A stretch of 64,000 bases of DNA from JAMQKA01 sp043951865. Its GTDB lineage: Bacteria > Bacteroidota > Rhodothermia > Balneolales > Balneolaceae. The notes under the pieces are model-generated. The model worked only from the letters and a program-made list of their open reading frames with translations, had not been told where the DNA came from and searched no databases. Where the stretch lies: assembly GCF_043951865.1 (NCBI RefSeq), contig NZ_JBINJF010000003.1, positions 62,001-126,000 on the forward strand. Reading direction: 5' to 3'. Positions 53,845 to 63,088 of this stretch are shown here, one piece after another; positions within the stretch are counted from its first letter, which is position 1; the number at the start of each line of letters is the position of its first letter. The position numbers were made by a program, and so were the translations under genes.

Positions 53845-55758
53845 TCAATCCAGAGAGTTAATCCATCGTGCAATTTTAAGAGCTTCCTCCTTTGGCACGT
53901 TGGTCATGGGCGGCATGGCGGTAGCGTAGTCCGGCCAGTTGGATTGATCCGGGTTATAGATCAGCTCCACCATCTCCTCCGCGCTGTAGTTTCGTTGGGC
54001 CACATCCACAAAGGCCGGACCGACCTGGCGCTGATCCCGGTTGTGGCAGGCCGTACAGGTATATTTTGTTAACAGCGGCTTTACCGACTCATAGCTGCTC
54101 ACATCGGCCTGCTCTCCTGAATCACCTGTGCCGGTTTGGCCGGACTCCGTTCCAGCCTCTTCCGTTGAATTATAGGTGCTGACCTCACTCATCGACAGTG
54201 CGGGTCCGTCGGGGATGTTTTTCAACGTATAATACCCGGAATTGTGCAGTAACGGGTAGCCCTCCTCTTTATCCCTCACGCCGTCGGCCACCACGAAATG
54301 GACATAGTTTTCTCGCAGATTGTCCACTTTCAGGCGAACCGTCCTCGCATCATCCGAAATCCGGACGCCGGTTACCTCCGACTGCTCCTGGTCAACCATC
54401 GGGCTGCCATAGACCGGATGATATTTATATATAAAGCTGGAGACCGAATAAGAGGCAAGATCCCGGGCCGTTTCAGGCTCCACCGGCTTTGTGAACTCAA
54501 TTTCAAATCCATCGGGTGTAGCCCGTATTGTCTTCATCTCAAACGGCACCTGCCCATTCCAAACCAGCCGCTGCAGCCCTTCATCCGCCTCTCCGGCCGA
54601 TCCCCAGCCCCGGTTGGTCTCTCCCACAAACATCGAGCCGTCATCAGCCCAGGCCATGCGCAGCACCCCCGACTGAAATCCGCTACGGAAGTTAAACACG
54701 GCCCCCTGGTAGGTTCCTTTCACCTTTTCAAGTGAAACGCGCATAATTTTACTTTGTCCCTGGTCGCCCACCAGCACCTGTCCTTCAAACGGACCAAAAT
54801 ACCCTTCCGGGATCGGCTGAATATCTGAATTTGAGATGCCCATTATCCCGTGCGGCAGCCAGACTGCGGGTGTTTTGAGGGCCGGGAGCTCATCCTGAAG
54901 CTCAAACATCGCTTTATAATTTTCTTCATCCTGGATGTTTTCCGGTTTAATATAATTGCCATCTTCATCCTTGTTGATACGGGGATCGATATGGCGATAG
55001 AGGTCCTCTGCGGTCATCTTCAATGGCGCATTCGGCTTGTCGGTCCACCGCAGTCCGGCGGGGTGCCCGGTAAAATCTCCCTTCTCCACATGCCATATGC
55101 CGCCAGAACCGATCCAGTCACCCTGGTTTTCCGCGTAAAAAAGCTCGCCGTCGATCAGTCCGAGTCCCGCGGGAGAACGCATACCGGTAGCCCAGGGCTC
55201 CATTTTTCCATCCTCCGAAATACGCATAATCCAGCCTCTCCACGGCACCCGGCTTTCCCCGCGCCACCACTGCTGATCGCCAAAAGCCACATTCGCTGAG
55301 ACAAAATAGGAACCGTCCGGTGCCACCAGCGGGCCGTAACTGTATTCGTGATAGTGACCAGAAAGCGGCCAGGAATAGACCGTTTCGATGGCGTCAGCTT
55401 TTCCATCCATGTCGGTATCTTCCAGGCGCGTGAGCTCCCCCCGCTGGACGCAGTAGAGCGCCCCGTCTTTATATGCCAGCCCCAGAACTTCGTGGAGCCC
55501 GGTTGCAAATTTTCGGAAATAGGGCTCTTCACTGGCAGGATTCTCCACCATGAAAATATCACCACGGCGCGTAGCGACCGCCAGGTTGCCGTTGGGCAGC
55601 ACGGCCATGCCGCCGACCTCCAGCAGATGTTCTTCCGGGCTGACAACATCTGTGATATAGAAATAATCCTCTTCTGCGGGAGGCTCCTGGGCCGAAGCCA
55701 CGCCGCCGGTTACCAGGCAAAAAAGCAGTACAAATATGAAATAACGTGTATCAGACAT
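53845..55758 (-). CDS. Sugar dehydrogenase-like propeller with C-terminal cytochrome c
   Basis: 637 residues with a signal peptide (1-23, ending ASAQE). Residues about 35-370 resemble a soluble glucose/sorbosone dehydrogenase propeller (GGMAVLPNGNLAVATRRGD; YVRQ-like GLAYKDGALYCVQRGELTRLED; RSPAGLGLIDGELFYAENQG). A linker (about 520-555) rich in Gly/Thr/Glu leads to a cytochrome c domain with heme motif CTACH near 570 and axial Met in AMPPMTN. It is probably periplasmic, passing electrons from sugar oxidation to heme. It ends the operon; it starts 22 bases after the DUF1080 gene. Confidence 0.82.
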   Translation of the reverse strand: MSDTRYFIFVLLFCLVTGGVASAQEPPAEEDYFYITDVVSPEEHLLEVGGMAVLPNGNLAVATRRGDIFMVENPASEEPYFRKFATGLHEVLGLAYKDGALYCVQRGELTRLEDTDMDGKADAIETVYSWPLSGHYHEYSYGPLVAPDGSYFVSANVAFGDQQWWRGESRVPWRGWIMRISEDGKMEPWATGMRSPAGLGLIDGELFYAENQGDWIGSGGIWHVEKGDFTGHPAGLRWTDKPNAPLKMTAEDLYRHIDPRINKDEDGNYIKPENIQDEENYKAMFELQDELPALKTPAVWLPHGIMGISNSDIQPIPEGYFGPFEGQVLVGDQGQSKIMRVSLEKVKGTYQGAVFNFRSGFQSGVLRMAWADDGSMFVGETNRGWGSAGEADEGLQRLVWNGQVPFEMKTIRATPDGFEIEFTKPVEPETARDLASYSVSSFIYKYHPVYGSPMVDQEQSEVTGVRISDDARTVRLKVDNLRENYVHFVVADGVRDKEEGYPLLHNSGYYTLKNIPDGPALSMSEVSTYNSTEEAGTESGQTGTGDSGEQADVSSYESVKPLLTKYTCTACHNRDQRQVGPAFVDVAQRNYSAEEMVELIYNPDQSNWPDYATAMPPMTNVPKEEALKIARWINSLD

Positions 55759-55780
55759 AAAATCTCCTCGTATCCTCAGG

Positions 55781-57607
55781 TTAAAACAGAATGGTATAAT
55801 GTATCGTCGGGCGGGCCGGCAGTATCAGTTCCTGGTGGCCGTCGATCTCTCTTATAATAACATTATCGGCACCACCCGGACTTTCCAGCTGAATATAATA
55901 TGACTGGTCATCGACCAGGAACCGGTTCTCCCCTGCCTGTTTTATCGACTCACCAACGCCGATTCTGACATACCTCTGTTCAAGGGGTCCGCTCATGCGA
56001 ATGGTTCTTTTGAGGCCACCTCCATCGCGTACCGTTTGGATCCGGTCATTAACGGTGGTTCCGAAGACCGTATACGTAAATTCGGGATTGTCATTGTCAT
56101 CCAGGTTGTATCCGCCGGATTTGAACCCGGTTCCCGTTCTATCCCGTTTCCAGGGGGCTTGCTCATCCTCCATCTTATTTACCGACAATGCTGGTTCCTC
56201 CAGCATATACTCAACAGACCCGTTGGGTCTTGATGAGCCGTCGCCCCGGCTATACCACATCGGGGTCACATCCAGGAACTCGCCCCGCCATGCCTGCACG
56301 AGGCTGCCGTGATTCAGGTCATATGTATAGTGGAGCTGTTCCAGGCTGCTGACCGATACCGCATGGGTCAGGCGATCTCCTTCCGGGAGGTCCATAAAAC
56401 TGCGGAGCAGTGGCTTTTCCCTGGCGTGTACATAAATCGGGTTTCGATCACTCTGCCCCGTAAACCGCTGGTCGCTAAGCACATGTTCTCGCAGTCCCTC
56501 AGCGGACACCGAAAGTTCAATATTCGGGGTACTCCAGTCTCCTCTGCGAGCATACAGCAACTCAAAAGGGATCTTCCCGCTGTTAAGCTCTGCTCGCCCC
56601 TCCGTGTCATCTACCGGTATAACTTGCTGGTCGGCTATGCGCAACAGCCCCGCCCCGCCGGCGACATCGAGTGCAAAATTGTAGCTGCCCGGCTCCTCGA
56701 TATCGAGCATTCCGGTATACCGCAGCAGGAACTGTTCCGGGAGCACTCCCAGGTGGGCCGTGAGAAGATCGGAGGATCCCGTCCTGTCGACCGTCAATGT
56801 ATCCAGATCGGGCTCTTCGGTAAACACCCCTTCATAGAGTTGGTAGCGAAGATCCCCGACAGAAGGGGCCGGACGGTTGTATGGGGTGATTTCGACATTG
56901 CGAAACGCCACGGGACCGTGGTCGCCCTGGAACCGAAGAGGGCCCTTCGGGACCTCCCCATCCCCGTAGGCACCGGCCGTCGGACCCATAAGTTCGACGT
57001 TTTCATGGATCGGAACGCCGTTCAGTTCTGCCCGGAGCAGGCGTGCATTGGCTATTTTGCGTCCATTTTCATCAAAGCGGGGAGCCTGGAAGGATAACTC
57101 CAGGTGCTGCCACAACCCCGGGGCCCTGCTTGCATTCTGGCGGGGAGCATACCCCTGCCGTGGACCTTTCGCATCCGCCGGACGCTGGTAAATGCCGCCG
57201 TTGTGGGCAGCGGTCGGAACCTTCACCGTCCAGCTGTCATGAAGCTGCAGCTCGTAGCGTCCCTGCAGGTAGATCCCGGAGTTGGATCCCCTGGGCATCA
57301 TATATTCAAGCGACAGGTCTATATCGCCGTGCTGAAGCCTGGTATACAGATCTTCCCCCTGGTGGGGGTCGCCCGGATTGTTGACCAGGATCCCCTCTCC
57401 CCCCGATATCGAGATGGCGTTGTCCTCATCAAGGGAGGCGGTTACCCCCCCGGCTAATTGCCAACTTCCGGCGGGATCCTCAAAATATGACAAGTCATCG
57501 AGCAGTACGGTGTTGGAATCCTGTGCATGCACCCCGGTAACAAGGACCATCCACAGGAGTAGTGCGCTCCACGGCAGAAAGCTGAAAGCGTATTTTTTTG
57601 TATTCAT
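55781..57607 (-). CDS. DUF1080 (3-keto-disaccharide hydrolase-type) / PA14-like protein
   Basis: 608 residues with a signal peptide (1-28, ending VHAQD). Residues about 35-240 match the DUF1080 LamG-like fold (LSLEYMMPRGSNSGIYLQGRYELQLHDSW; GPVAFRNVEITPYN). Residues about 250-385 look like a PA14 carbohydrate-binding domain (YELY-like LRYQLYEGVFTEEPDL; LRYTGMLDIEEPGSYNFALD). The C-terminal third is not recognised. Some DUF1080 proteins are 3-keto-glycoside hydrolases. With the neighbouring dehydrogenase it could act on oxidised sugars taken in by the SusCD pair. Confidence 0.8.
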   Translation of the reverse strand: MNTKKYAFSFLPWSALLLWMVLVTGVHAQDSNTVLLDDLSYFEDPAGSWQLAGGVTASLDEDNAISISGGEGILVNNPGDPHQGEDLYTRLQHGDIDLSLEYMMPRGSNSGIYLQGRYELQLHDSWTVKVPTAAHNGGIYQRPADAKGPRQGYAPRQNASRAPGLWQHLELSFQAPRFDENGRKIANARLLRAELNGVPIHENVELMGPTAGAYGDGEVPKGPLRFQGDHGPVAFRNVEITPYNRPAPSVGDLRYQLYEGVFTEEPDLDTLTVDRTGSSDLLTAHLGVLPEQFLLRYTGMLDIEEPGSYNFALDVAGGAGLLRIADQQVIPVDDTEGRAELNSGKIPFELLYARRGDWSTPNIELSVSAEGLREHVLSDQRFTGQSDRNPIYVHAREKPLLRSFMDLPEGDRLTHAVSVSSLEQLHYTYDLNHGSLVQAWRGEFLDVTPMWYSRGDGSSRPNGSVEYMLEEPALSVNKMEDEQAPWKRDRTGTGFKSGGYNLDDNDNPEFTYTVFGTTVNDRIQTVRDGGGLKRTIRMSGPLEQRYVRIGVGESIKQAGENRFLVDDQSYYIQLESPGGADNVIIREIDGHQELILPARPTIHYTILF

Positions 57608-58088
57608 AAAGTATGCTGTGTATGATTATATGACGATTCTGATCATTGTACCCTATTCCCCATCCATTTTCAAAACACAGGATGCGACCTGTGCACTTAT
57701 ATTATATTCTGTCGATTCATCCCGTAAATGAATTACTGAATGGAGGTAAGGAATGTGTTTTAGACAAATATTAAAAATTTACCCCGGGAAAAGTTATGAT
57801 ATAAGTAACGGTTTGCCAATTGCCACAGTTAATGGCCACCATACCTGCAGAGTTCTTCCAGTCATTGATCGGGCGACTATTGTAGTCGCCCGATCAGTAA
57901 CCTGAGATAGGTTAATAAATTTCACCTGTGCTTATGAGTAGACGTTTCAAGGATCTCTGTAATGTTACAGGGGATATCCTTTAAAAATGCGATTGGCTGA
58001 ACAAGCCGACAAGCACTGTACTGCCTGCAGGCGTTATTCAACCAACCGCCACGATTTTTTTCCTGTTCTGGCTACTCAATAATTAGCA
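57608..58088. other. Gap inside the SusD - DUF1080 gene order, 481 bp
   Basis: Both flanking genes are on the minus strand, but the gap is large for one operon. It contains the perfect hairpin at 57866-57896; no coding frame or RNA gene was found. A second promoter for the DUF1080 gene may lie between 57608 and 57860. Confidence 0.4.
57866..57896. repeat. Perfect 14-bp hairpin downstream of susD
   Basis: TGATCGGGCGACTA and TAGTCGCCCGATCA pair exactly around loop TTG. There is no T run on either side, so it is not a classical terminator; it could stabilise the 3' end of the susCD mRNA or be a processing site, allowing susCD to exceed the downstream genes. Confidence 0.6.
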
Positions 58089-59660
58089 TTAGTTATACCC
58101 GGGATTCTGCTCAAGCGCAGGATTTGTCTGAATTTCATCATCCGGAATGGGATACAGCAGGTGATGCTCTTCGTAGGTCTGTCCCCAGTTGTTGGATGCC
58201 CCGACCACATCGACAAACGTGATCTCACCGGGGTTGTTTTCGGAGGTCACGGGGTATTGCCGTGTGCGCTGTATATCAGACCATATCTTGAAGTTCAGCG
58301 CCAGCTCACGCAGCCGCTCTTTCCACACTTCTTCCACGAACTGTTGCTCTGAAAGCCCCGAAAGGCTTGCAACAATCGTGCTCCTGTCGGTTTGCCAGTA
58401 GGCGCGATCTCTCACATCGGCCAGGTACTGTACCGCCTCGCTGGTAACTCCCTCGGAACGGGCAATGGCCTCTGCAGCGATCAGCAGAACTTCCGCATAG
58501 CGATACACCCGGATATCCCGGCTTCCCCGCCCGGTTTCGAAGAGTGCTTCCTCTTCATACCAGAGGTAGGGGGCCCATTCTCCAAAATCAAACTGTTCGC
58601 CTTCCCGCTCCAGCGAGGTGTAGTACAGCTGTTTTTCCTGAATGCGCAGATCCATATTCGGATCATACATCCATGAAAACTCCTCTATAGGGCGGTATGC
58701 ATTCAATGTCCGGCCGTAGCTGATTCCGGGAGGACGAATAACGCCGGGTACCGTTATCCTCGGGTTGTCGTTGGGATCGATGTCGGCATTATATTCGATG
58801 CCGTATACGAACTCGTCATCCGTATCGGAGATCCGGAACTTGTTATAGGCACTCTCTTCAGGCGTGGACCCGTGTTCCAGCAACCTGTGCTGGCCCGACT
58901 GAATCACCGAACGCGCCGCATCAGCTGCATTTCCATAGTTGTCAGCCTGCAGCGGGAATCCCGACATCTGAAGATATACATCGGCCAGAAGCGTCTGGAC
59001 TGCTCCCTGCGTTACCCGATAGTTGTTTTCCGGGAAAGGGACGTTGGCAAGCCCCCCGTTGTTGACAGCCCAGTTCAGGTCTTCAACGATCTGTTCATAA
59101 ACCGCAGATGAAGGATCGCGCTCCACTTCAATACCTTCAAGACTTTCGGTAGGCTCGGTAATCAGCGGCACATCGCCGAAAAACTTGACCAGGGCAAAAT
59201 AATTGAGGGCCCTGAAAAAACGCGCCTCCGCCAGCAGCCTGTTTTTCTCATCCTGGGCCATTCCCTCCATATCGGGAATGTATTTCAGAGCGGTATTGGC
59301 TCTGCCGATGACATCATAATGCCCGGACCACCAGCCGTCGAAAAACTGGTTCAGCACTTCGGGATCGACCTGCAGATCCTGGGCAACCTGCCCCTGGATC
59401 CGCTCGCCTTTACCCTCGTTGTCAAAGTAGCCCGACATGTAGCCTCCCATCATCACATCGGCTCCTCCAAATCCGCCAGAGTCGTAAAAGCCGGCTCCCT
59501 GGCCGTCTCTGTACAGTCCGTTAACCAGACCTCTGGCACCTTCGGGCGTATTCAACAGCTGATCTACTGATATCTCATCCTTCGGCACCTCCGTCAGGAA
59601 ATCATCACACGAATTCAACGCCAAAAAACTCAGTACAAGAATGAAAACTAACTTTTTCAT
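58089..59660 (-). CDS. susD: SusD/RagB nutrient-binding outer-membrane lipoprotein
   Basis: 523 residues with a lipobox (LALNSCDDF, Cys18). The SusD pattern is clear: NFLTE-like DDFLTEVPKDEIS, RANTALKYIPDMEG, AEARFFRALNYFALVKFFGDVPL, and the C-terminal WKERLRELALNFKIWSDIQRT and YPIPDDEIQTNPALEQNPGY. It binds glycan or oligosaccharide at the cell surface as the lid for SusC. It starts 31 bases after the SusC gene stop. Confidence 0.94.
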   Translation of the reverse strand: MKKLVFILVLSFLALNSCDDFLTEVPKDEISVDQLLNTPEGARGLVNGLYRDGQGAGFYDSGGFGGADVMMGGYMSGYFDNEGKGERIQGQVAQDLQVDPEVLNQFFDGWWSGHYDVIGRANTALKYIPDMEGMAQDEKNRLLAEARFFRALNYFALVKFFGDVPLITEPTESLEGIEVERDPSSAVYEQIVEDLNWAVNNGGLANVPFPENNYRVTQGAVQTLLADVYLQMSGFPLQADNYGNAADAARSVIQSGQHRLLEHGSTPEESAYNKFRISDTDDEFVYGIEYNADIDPNDNPRITVPGVIRPPGISYGRTLNAYRPIEEFSWMYDPNMDLRIQEKQLYYTSLEREGEQFDFGEWAPYLWYEEEALFETGRGSRDIRVYRYAEVLLIAAEAIARSEGVTSEAVQYLADVRDRAYWQTDRSTIVASLSGLSEQQFVEEVWKERLRELALNFKIWSDIQRTRQYPVTSENNPGEITFVDVVGASNNWGQTYEEHHLLYPIPDDEIQTNPALEQNPGYN

Positions 59661-59691
59661 AATGTTAAAATCTGTTTTTAAAAATGAGTAT

Positions 59692-62600
59692 TTAGAATCT
59701 GAAGTTTACCCCAAGGGTAAAGGTGCGGGGCTTCGGATACTGGTAGAAAAAGATGTTCTGCGTATTCGGGTTGCCCTGCCAGGATGATCCCTCCGGATCA
59801 TGTCCCTTGAAGTCGGGATGATGGATTACAAACGCGTTTTGTACGCTGGCTGTAACGCGCATATCCTGTATCCCGAACCTACTGATCAGATTCTGGTCAA
59901 GATTGTATCCGACCGAAAACAGGTTTCCTCGAATATAGGACCCGTCCACAATCCAGTGGCTGTCGGCCTGCGTGTTCTGCCCGGAAAGCGGCTGATGACG
60001 AATGCGCTGAATGGGCGTATCCTGGTTGTCTACTGTCCAGGCTTCATACAGCTGCGTGGCGATTCCGTTGGTCAGCGCCTGCCGATCTTCGGCGGTATGC
60101 AGGAATTGCTGCATGATCTCACTTCCATAGACGAACTGGATATCGGCGGTGAAATCGAAGTTTTTATAGCTGAACCGGTTGATAAAACTTCCCGTCCAGT
60201 CCGGCATTCCATGCCCGATAATCTGGCGATCTTCGGAACGCTTTGCTTCCCCGGGAATACGGCCTCGTGCAGCCGCTTCCGCCGCCTCATCGGTATTCCA
60301 GGTACCAAAGCGCTGGAATCCGTAGAAAGTACCGATCGGTTCCCCAACCCGGAGTATCGTCTGGCTGCCTGATACCCAGTTGGGTCCGGGGAAGATATCC
60401 TCATCTTCTGCACCCAGGCTTTCGACGCGGTTCACATTATAGTTGAAATTGAGGGTGGTCTCCCAGAAAAAGTCGTTGGACCGAACGTTCCGGGTGGTCA
60501 TCATGAAGTCGACCCCTTGGTTGGAGACCGATCCTATATTGTCCAATACCACGTCGAAACCGGTAGTTGACGGAATCGGGCGATTCAGCAACAGGTCTTC
60601 GGTGTCCTTGTAGTAGTAGTCGGCTTCAAACGTAATGGCATTCTGCAATACATCCATCTCGAGACCGATGTTGTACTGGGTCGTTTTCTCCCATTCCAGG
60701 TCCGGATTTGCCATCCGCTGCAGCGTGCTGGATGTTTGGCGCTGGTTGCCGAGCAGTACGGTCCCGGAACTTATCGTGGAGAGTGATTGGTACACCCCGA
60801 TCTCGGTATTCCCCGTTTTACCCCAGGAACCGCGGATTTTCAGGTGGTTGATAAAGTCCACATCCGACATAAACTCCTCGTTGGAGGCGGTCCATCCCAG
60901 GCCCAGCGAAGGGAAAAAGCCGTACTTGTTGTTTTCTCCAAAACGGGAAGAGCCGTCCATCCTGCTGGTAAACGTTGCGCTGTATCGACTGTCATAGGTA
61001 TAACTGCCACGGGCAAAAAAGGAGTTCATCGTCCATTCCCAGGCGTCAGATGCCGGAATGCCCTCTACCTCCGTGGCTGCATCCACGTTGTTCGTCCTGT
61101 AAAGGTCATTCGGGAAGTTGCGCACCCCGAACGAGTTGCTCCGGTAGGTGGTCTGCTGCCAGCTGGCACCCAGTACCGCGTTTACGCTGTGGGGCCCCTG
61201 GTCCAGCAGGTAGGTCAGGTAGTTTTCGTTCTGCCAATAGGTGGTTTCGCTGTTCGACATGCTGGCATTCCCAACCGATGTTTCCGGAGAATAGAGATCC
61301 GTAGGATCGTAATCGCGTGCCTCAAAGTTGGTGTTGTCGATTCCGAACTGTGTTCTGAACTCCAGGTTGGGCGTAATCTGAAATTCGGCAAACGTATTGC
61401 CAAAAAGATTTACACGGTCTCGCAGCCGATCCTCTTCCAGTGCGCGGTGCACGGGATTGGGCTGCCCCTCCAGCGTGAGGCTTCGTACGTCGCTAAAGTG
61501 GCTCCAGTCGCCATCCGGCATCCGTACCGGAAGGATCGGAGCAAACTCGATCATCGTACGGCGTATCTCCTGCCCGCCGCCGCCTTCTTCAATATTGTTT
61601 TCCCAGGTGCGGGTCACTGTAAGGTTGGTGCCGAGCGTCAGCCAGTCGGTGGGATTGGCATCATACACAATTTTCGCACTGGCCCGGCGCATCCATGAAT
61701 TCAGGATAATTCCCTCGTTGTTGGTATAGTTCAGGAATCCGCCAAATGAGGAGTTTTCTCCACCAGACTGGATACCGATCTGATGGTCGTGGGAAAGGGC
61801 CGTTCGGGTCACCTCTTCCTGCCAGTCGGTATCGTAAATTGGGTTGCCCTGCTCGTCAAACAAGGTCCCGATATCGGGCGAAAGATCCAGTTCAGGCTCC
61901 TCTCCCGGTGCATAATCATCAAAAAGCGGGGCGTTTTCGTAGCCGGTCCGCTGCACTTCCATAAACTCTTCGGCATTCATGGCGTCCATGCGCCCGAGCA
62001 TGTGGCCCATGCTGAATGTTCCGTCATAGCTTACGGAGACCTCGTCCGACTGGGTATCCCCACGTTTCGTGGTAACCAGTATCACCCCATTTGCACCGCG
62101 GGAACCGTAAATGGCGGTTGCGGAGGCATCTTTCAGTACCTCAATACTCTCAATATTGTTTGGATTCATATACTCGATGCCGTCCTGCATTACAACACCA
62201 TCCACAACATACAACGGTTCAATACCGGCATTTATCGAACCGGTACCCCGTATAACAACCCTGTTGCTACCCGTGGGGGCTCCAGAGTTGGTAAAAATGT
62301 TGACTCCGGCGACCTTGCCCCGCAATCCCTGAAGGGCATTAAACGTGGGCTGTTCCTGCAGGTCCTCTTCGGAGACCATCCCGATGGATCCGGTCACATC
62401 CGACTTCTTTTGAATTCCGTAACCGGTGACGACCAGCTCTTCACCTTCAATAGCCTGGGGCTGCAACGCGATTTCCATTTCCGTACGCCCGCCTATCGGC
62501 ACTTCCGCTGTCTGATACCCGATGAAGGACACCACCAGCGTATCCTGGAGAGAGGGAACGCCAAGCTCAAAACGACCCTCGCTGTCTGTCGATGCTCCGG

Positions 62601-63075
62601 TGGTCGTACCCTTGACCAATACATTGACACCCGGCAGAGTCTCTCCGGTGTTGGCATCGGCGACCGTACCACTCACAACCTCCAGGTTAATTTTTTCGCT
62701 TGGTACCGGCTTCGCAGGCAGAATACCCAGTGTTCGATGGGTTAACACCTTGTAGGTAAAACCAAAACCGGGAAGCAGACTGTCCAACAGGCTGAACAGA
62801 TCCTTTTCAAAATAGAGGATCTGCTGCTCTGTCAGGGTTTTATCCGCCATCAGCTCGCTCCTGTAGAAAAATTTGACCTCATACCGCTCTTCAATTTCCG
62901 AAAGCACGGCGTGAAGGCTGGTTCCCTGCTGAAACGTTTTTACCGTGGCGGCATTAATATCCGACGAACTCACATACACATCCTTTGAATCCTGTGCTTC
63001 TGCCGGCAACGCCACAGCAAGCAACAAGACCATCAGACTCACAATCCCTGTCCATTTGTAAGGTATCATATTCAT
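59692..63075 (-). CDS. susC: SusC/RagA TonB-dependent receptor with STN domain
   Basis: 1127 residues. After the signal peptide (1-27) there is an STN domain (about 50-120; LHAVLSEIEERYEVKFFYRS), a carboxypeptidase-like extension (about 130-215; VSGTVADANTGETLPGVNV), a plug with ELVVTGYGIQKKSDVTGSI and RIGTG-like GVILVTTKRG, and the barrel, ending TLGVNFRF. The STN domain marks a transducer that signals to an anti-sigma factor; here the FecR gene lies 13 bases upstream. It imports a glycan-derived ligand with SusD. Confidence 0.95.
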   Translation of the reverse strand: MNMIPYKWTGIVSLMVLLLAVALPAEAQDSKDVYVSSSDINAATVKTFQQGTSLHAVLSEIEERYEVKFFYRSELMADKTLTEQQILYFEKDLFSLLDSLLPGFGFTYKVLTHRTLGILPAKPVPSEKINLEVVSGTVADANTGETLPGVNVLVKGTTTGASTDSEGRFELGVPSLQDTLVVSFIGYQTAEVPIGGRTEMEIALQPQAIEGEELVVTGYGIQKKSDVTGSIGMVSEEDLQEQPTFNALQGLRGKVAGVNIFTNSGAPTGSNRVVIRGTGSINAGIEPLYVVDGVVMQDGIEYMNPNNIESIEVLKDASATAIYGSRGANGVILVTTKRGDTQSDEVSVSYDGTFSMGHMLGRMDAMNAEEFMEVQRTGYENAPLFDDYAPGEEPELDLSPDIGTLFDEQGNPIYDTDWQEEVTRTALSHDHQIGIQSGGENSSFGGFLNYTNNEGIILNSWMRRASAKIVYDANPTDWLTLGTNLTVTRTWENNIEEGGGGQEIRRTMIEFAPILPVRMPDGDWSHFSDVRSLTLEGQPNPVHRALEEDRLRDRVNLFGNTFAEFQITPNLEFRTQFGIDNTNFEARDYDPTDLYSPETSVGNASMSNSETTYWQNENYLTYLLDQGPHSVNAVLGASWQQTTYRSNSFGVRNFPNDLYRTNNVDAATEVEGIPASDAWEWTMNSFFARGSYTYDSRYSATFTSRMDGSSRFGENNKYGFFPSLGLGWTASNEEFMSDVDFINHLKIRGSWGKTGNTEIGVYQSLSTISSGTVLLGNQRQTSSTLQRMANPDLEWEKTTQYNIGLEMDVLQNAITFEADYYYKDTEDLLLNRPIPSTTGFDVVLDNIGSVSNQGVDFMMTTRNVRSNDFFWETTLNFNYNVNRVESLGAEDEDIFPGPNWVSGSQTILRVGEPIGTFYGFQRFGTWNTDEAAEAAARGRIPGEAKRSEDRQIIGHGMPDWTGSFINRFSYKNFDFTADIQFVYGSEIMQQFLHTAEDRQALTNGIATQLYEAWTVDNQDTPIQRIRHQPLSGQNTQADSHWIVDGSYIRGNLFSVGYNLDQNLISRFGIQDMRVTASVQNAFVIHHPDFKGHDPEGSSWQGNPNTQNIFFYQYPKPRTFTLGVNFRF

Positions 63076-63088
63076 AATTGGTCCCTGG

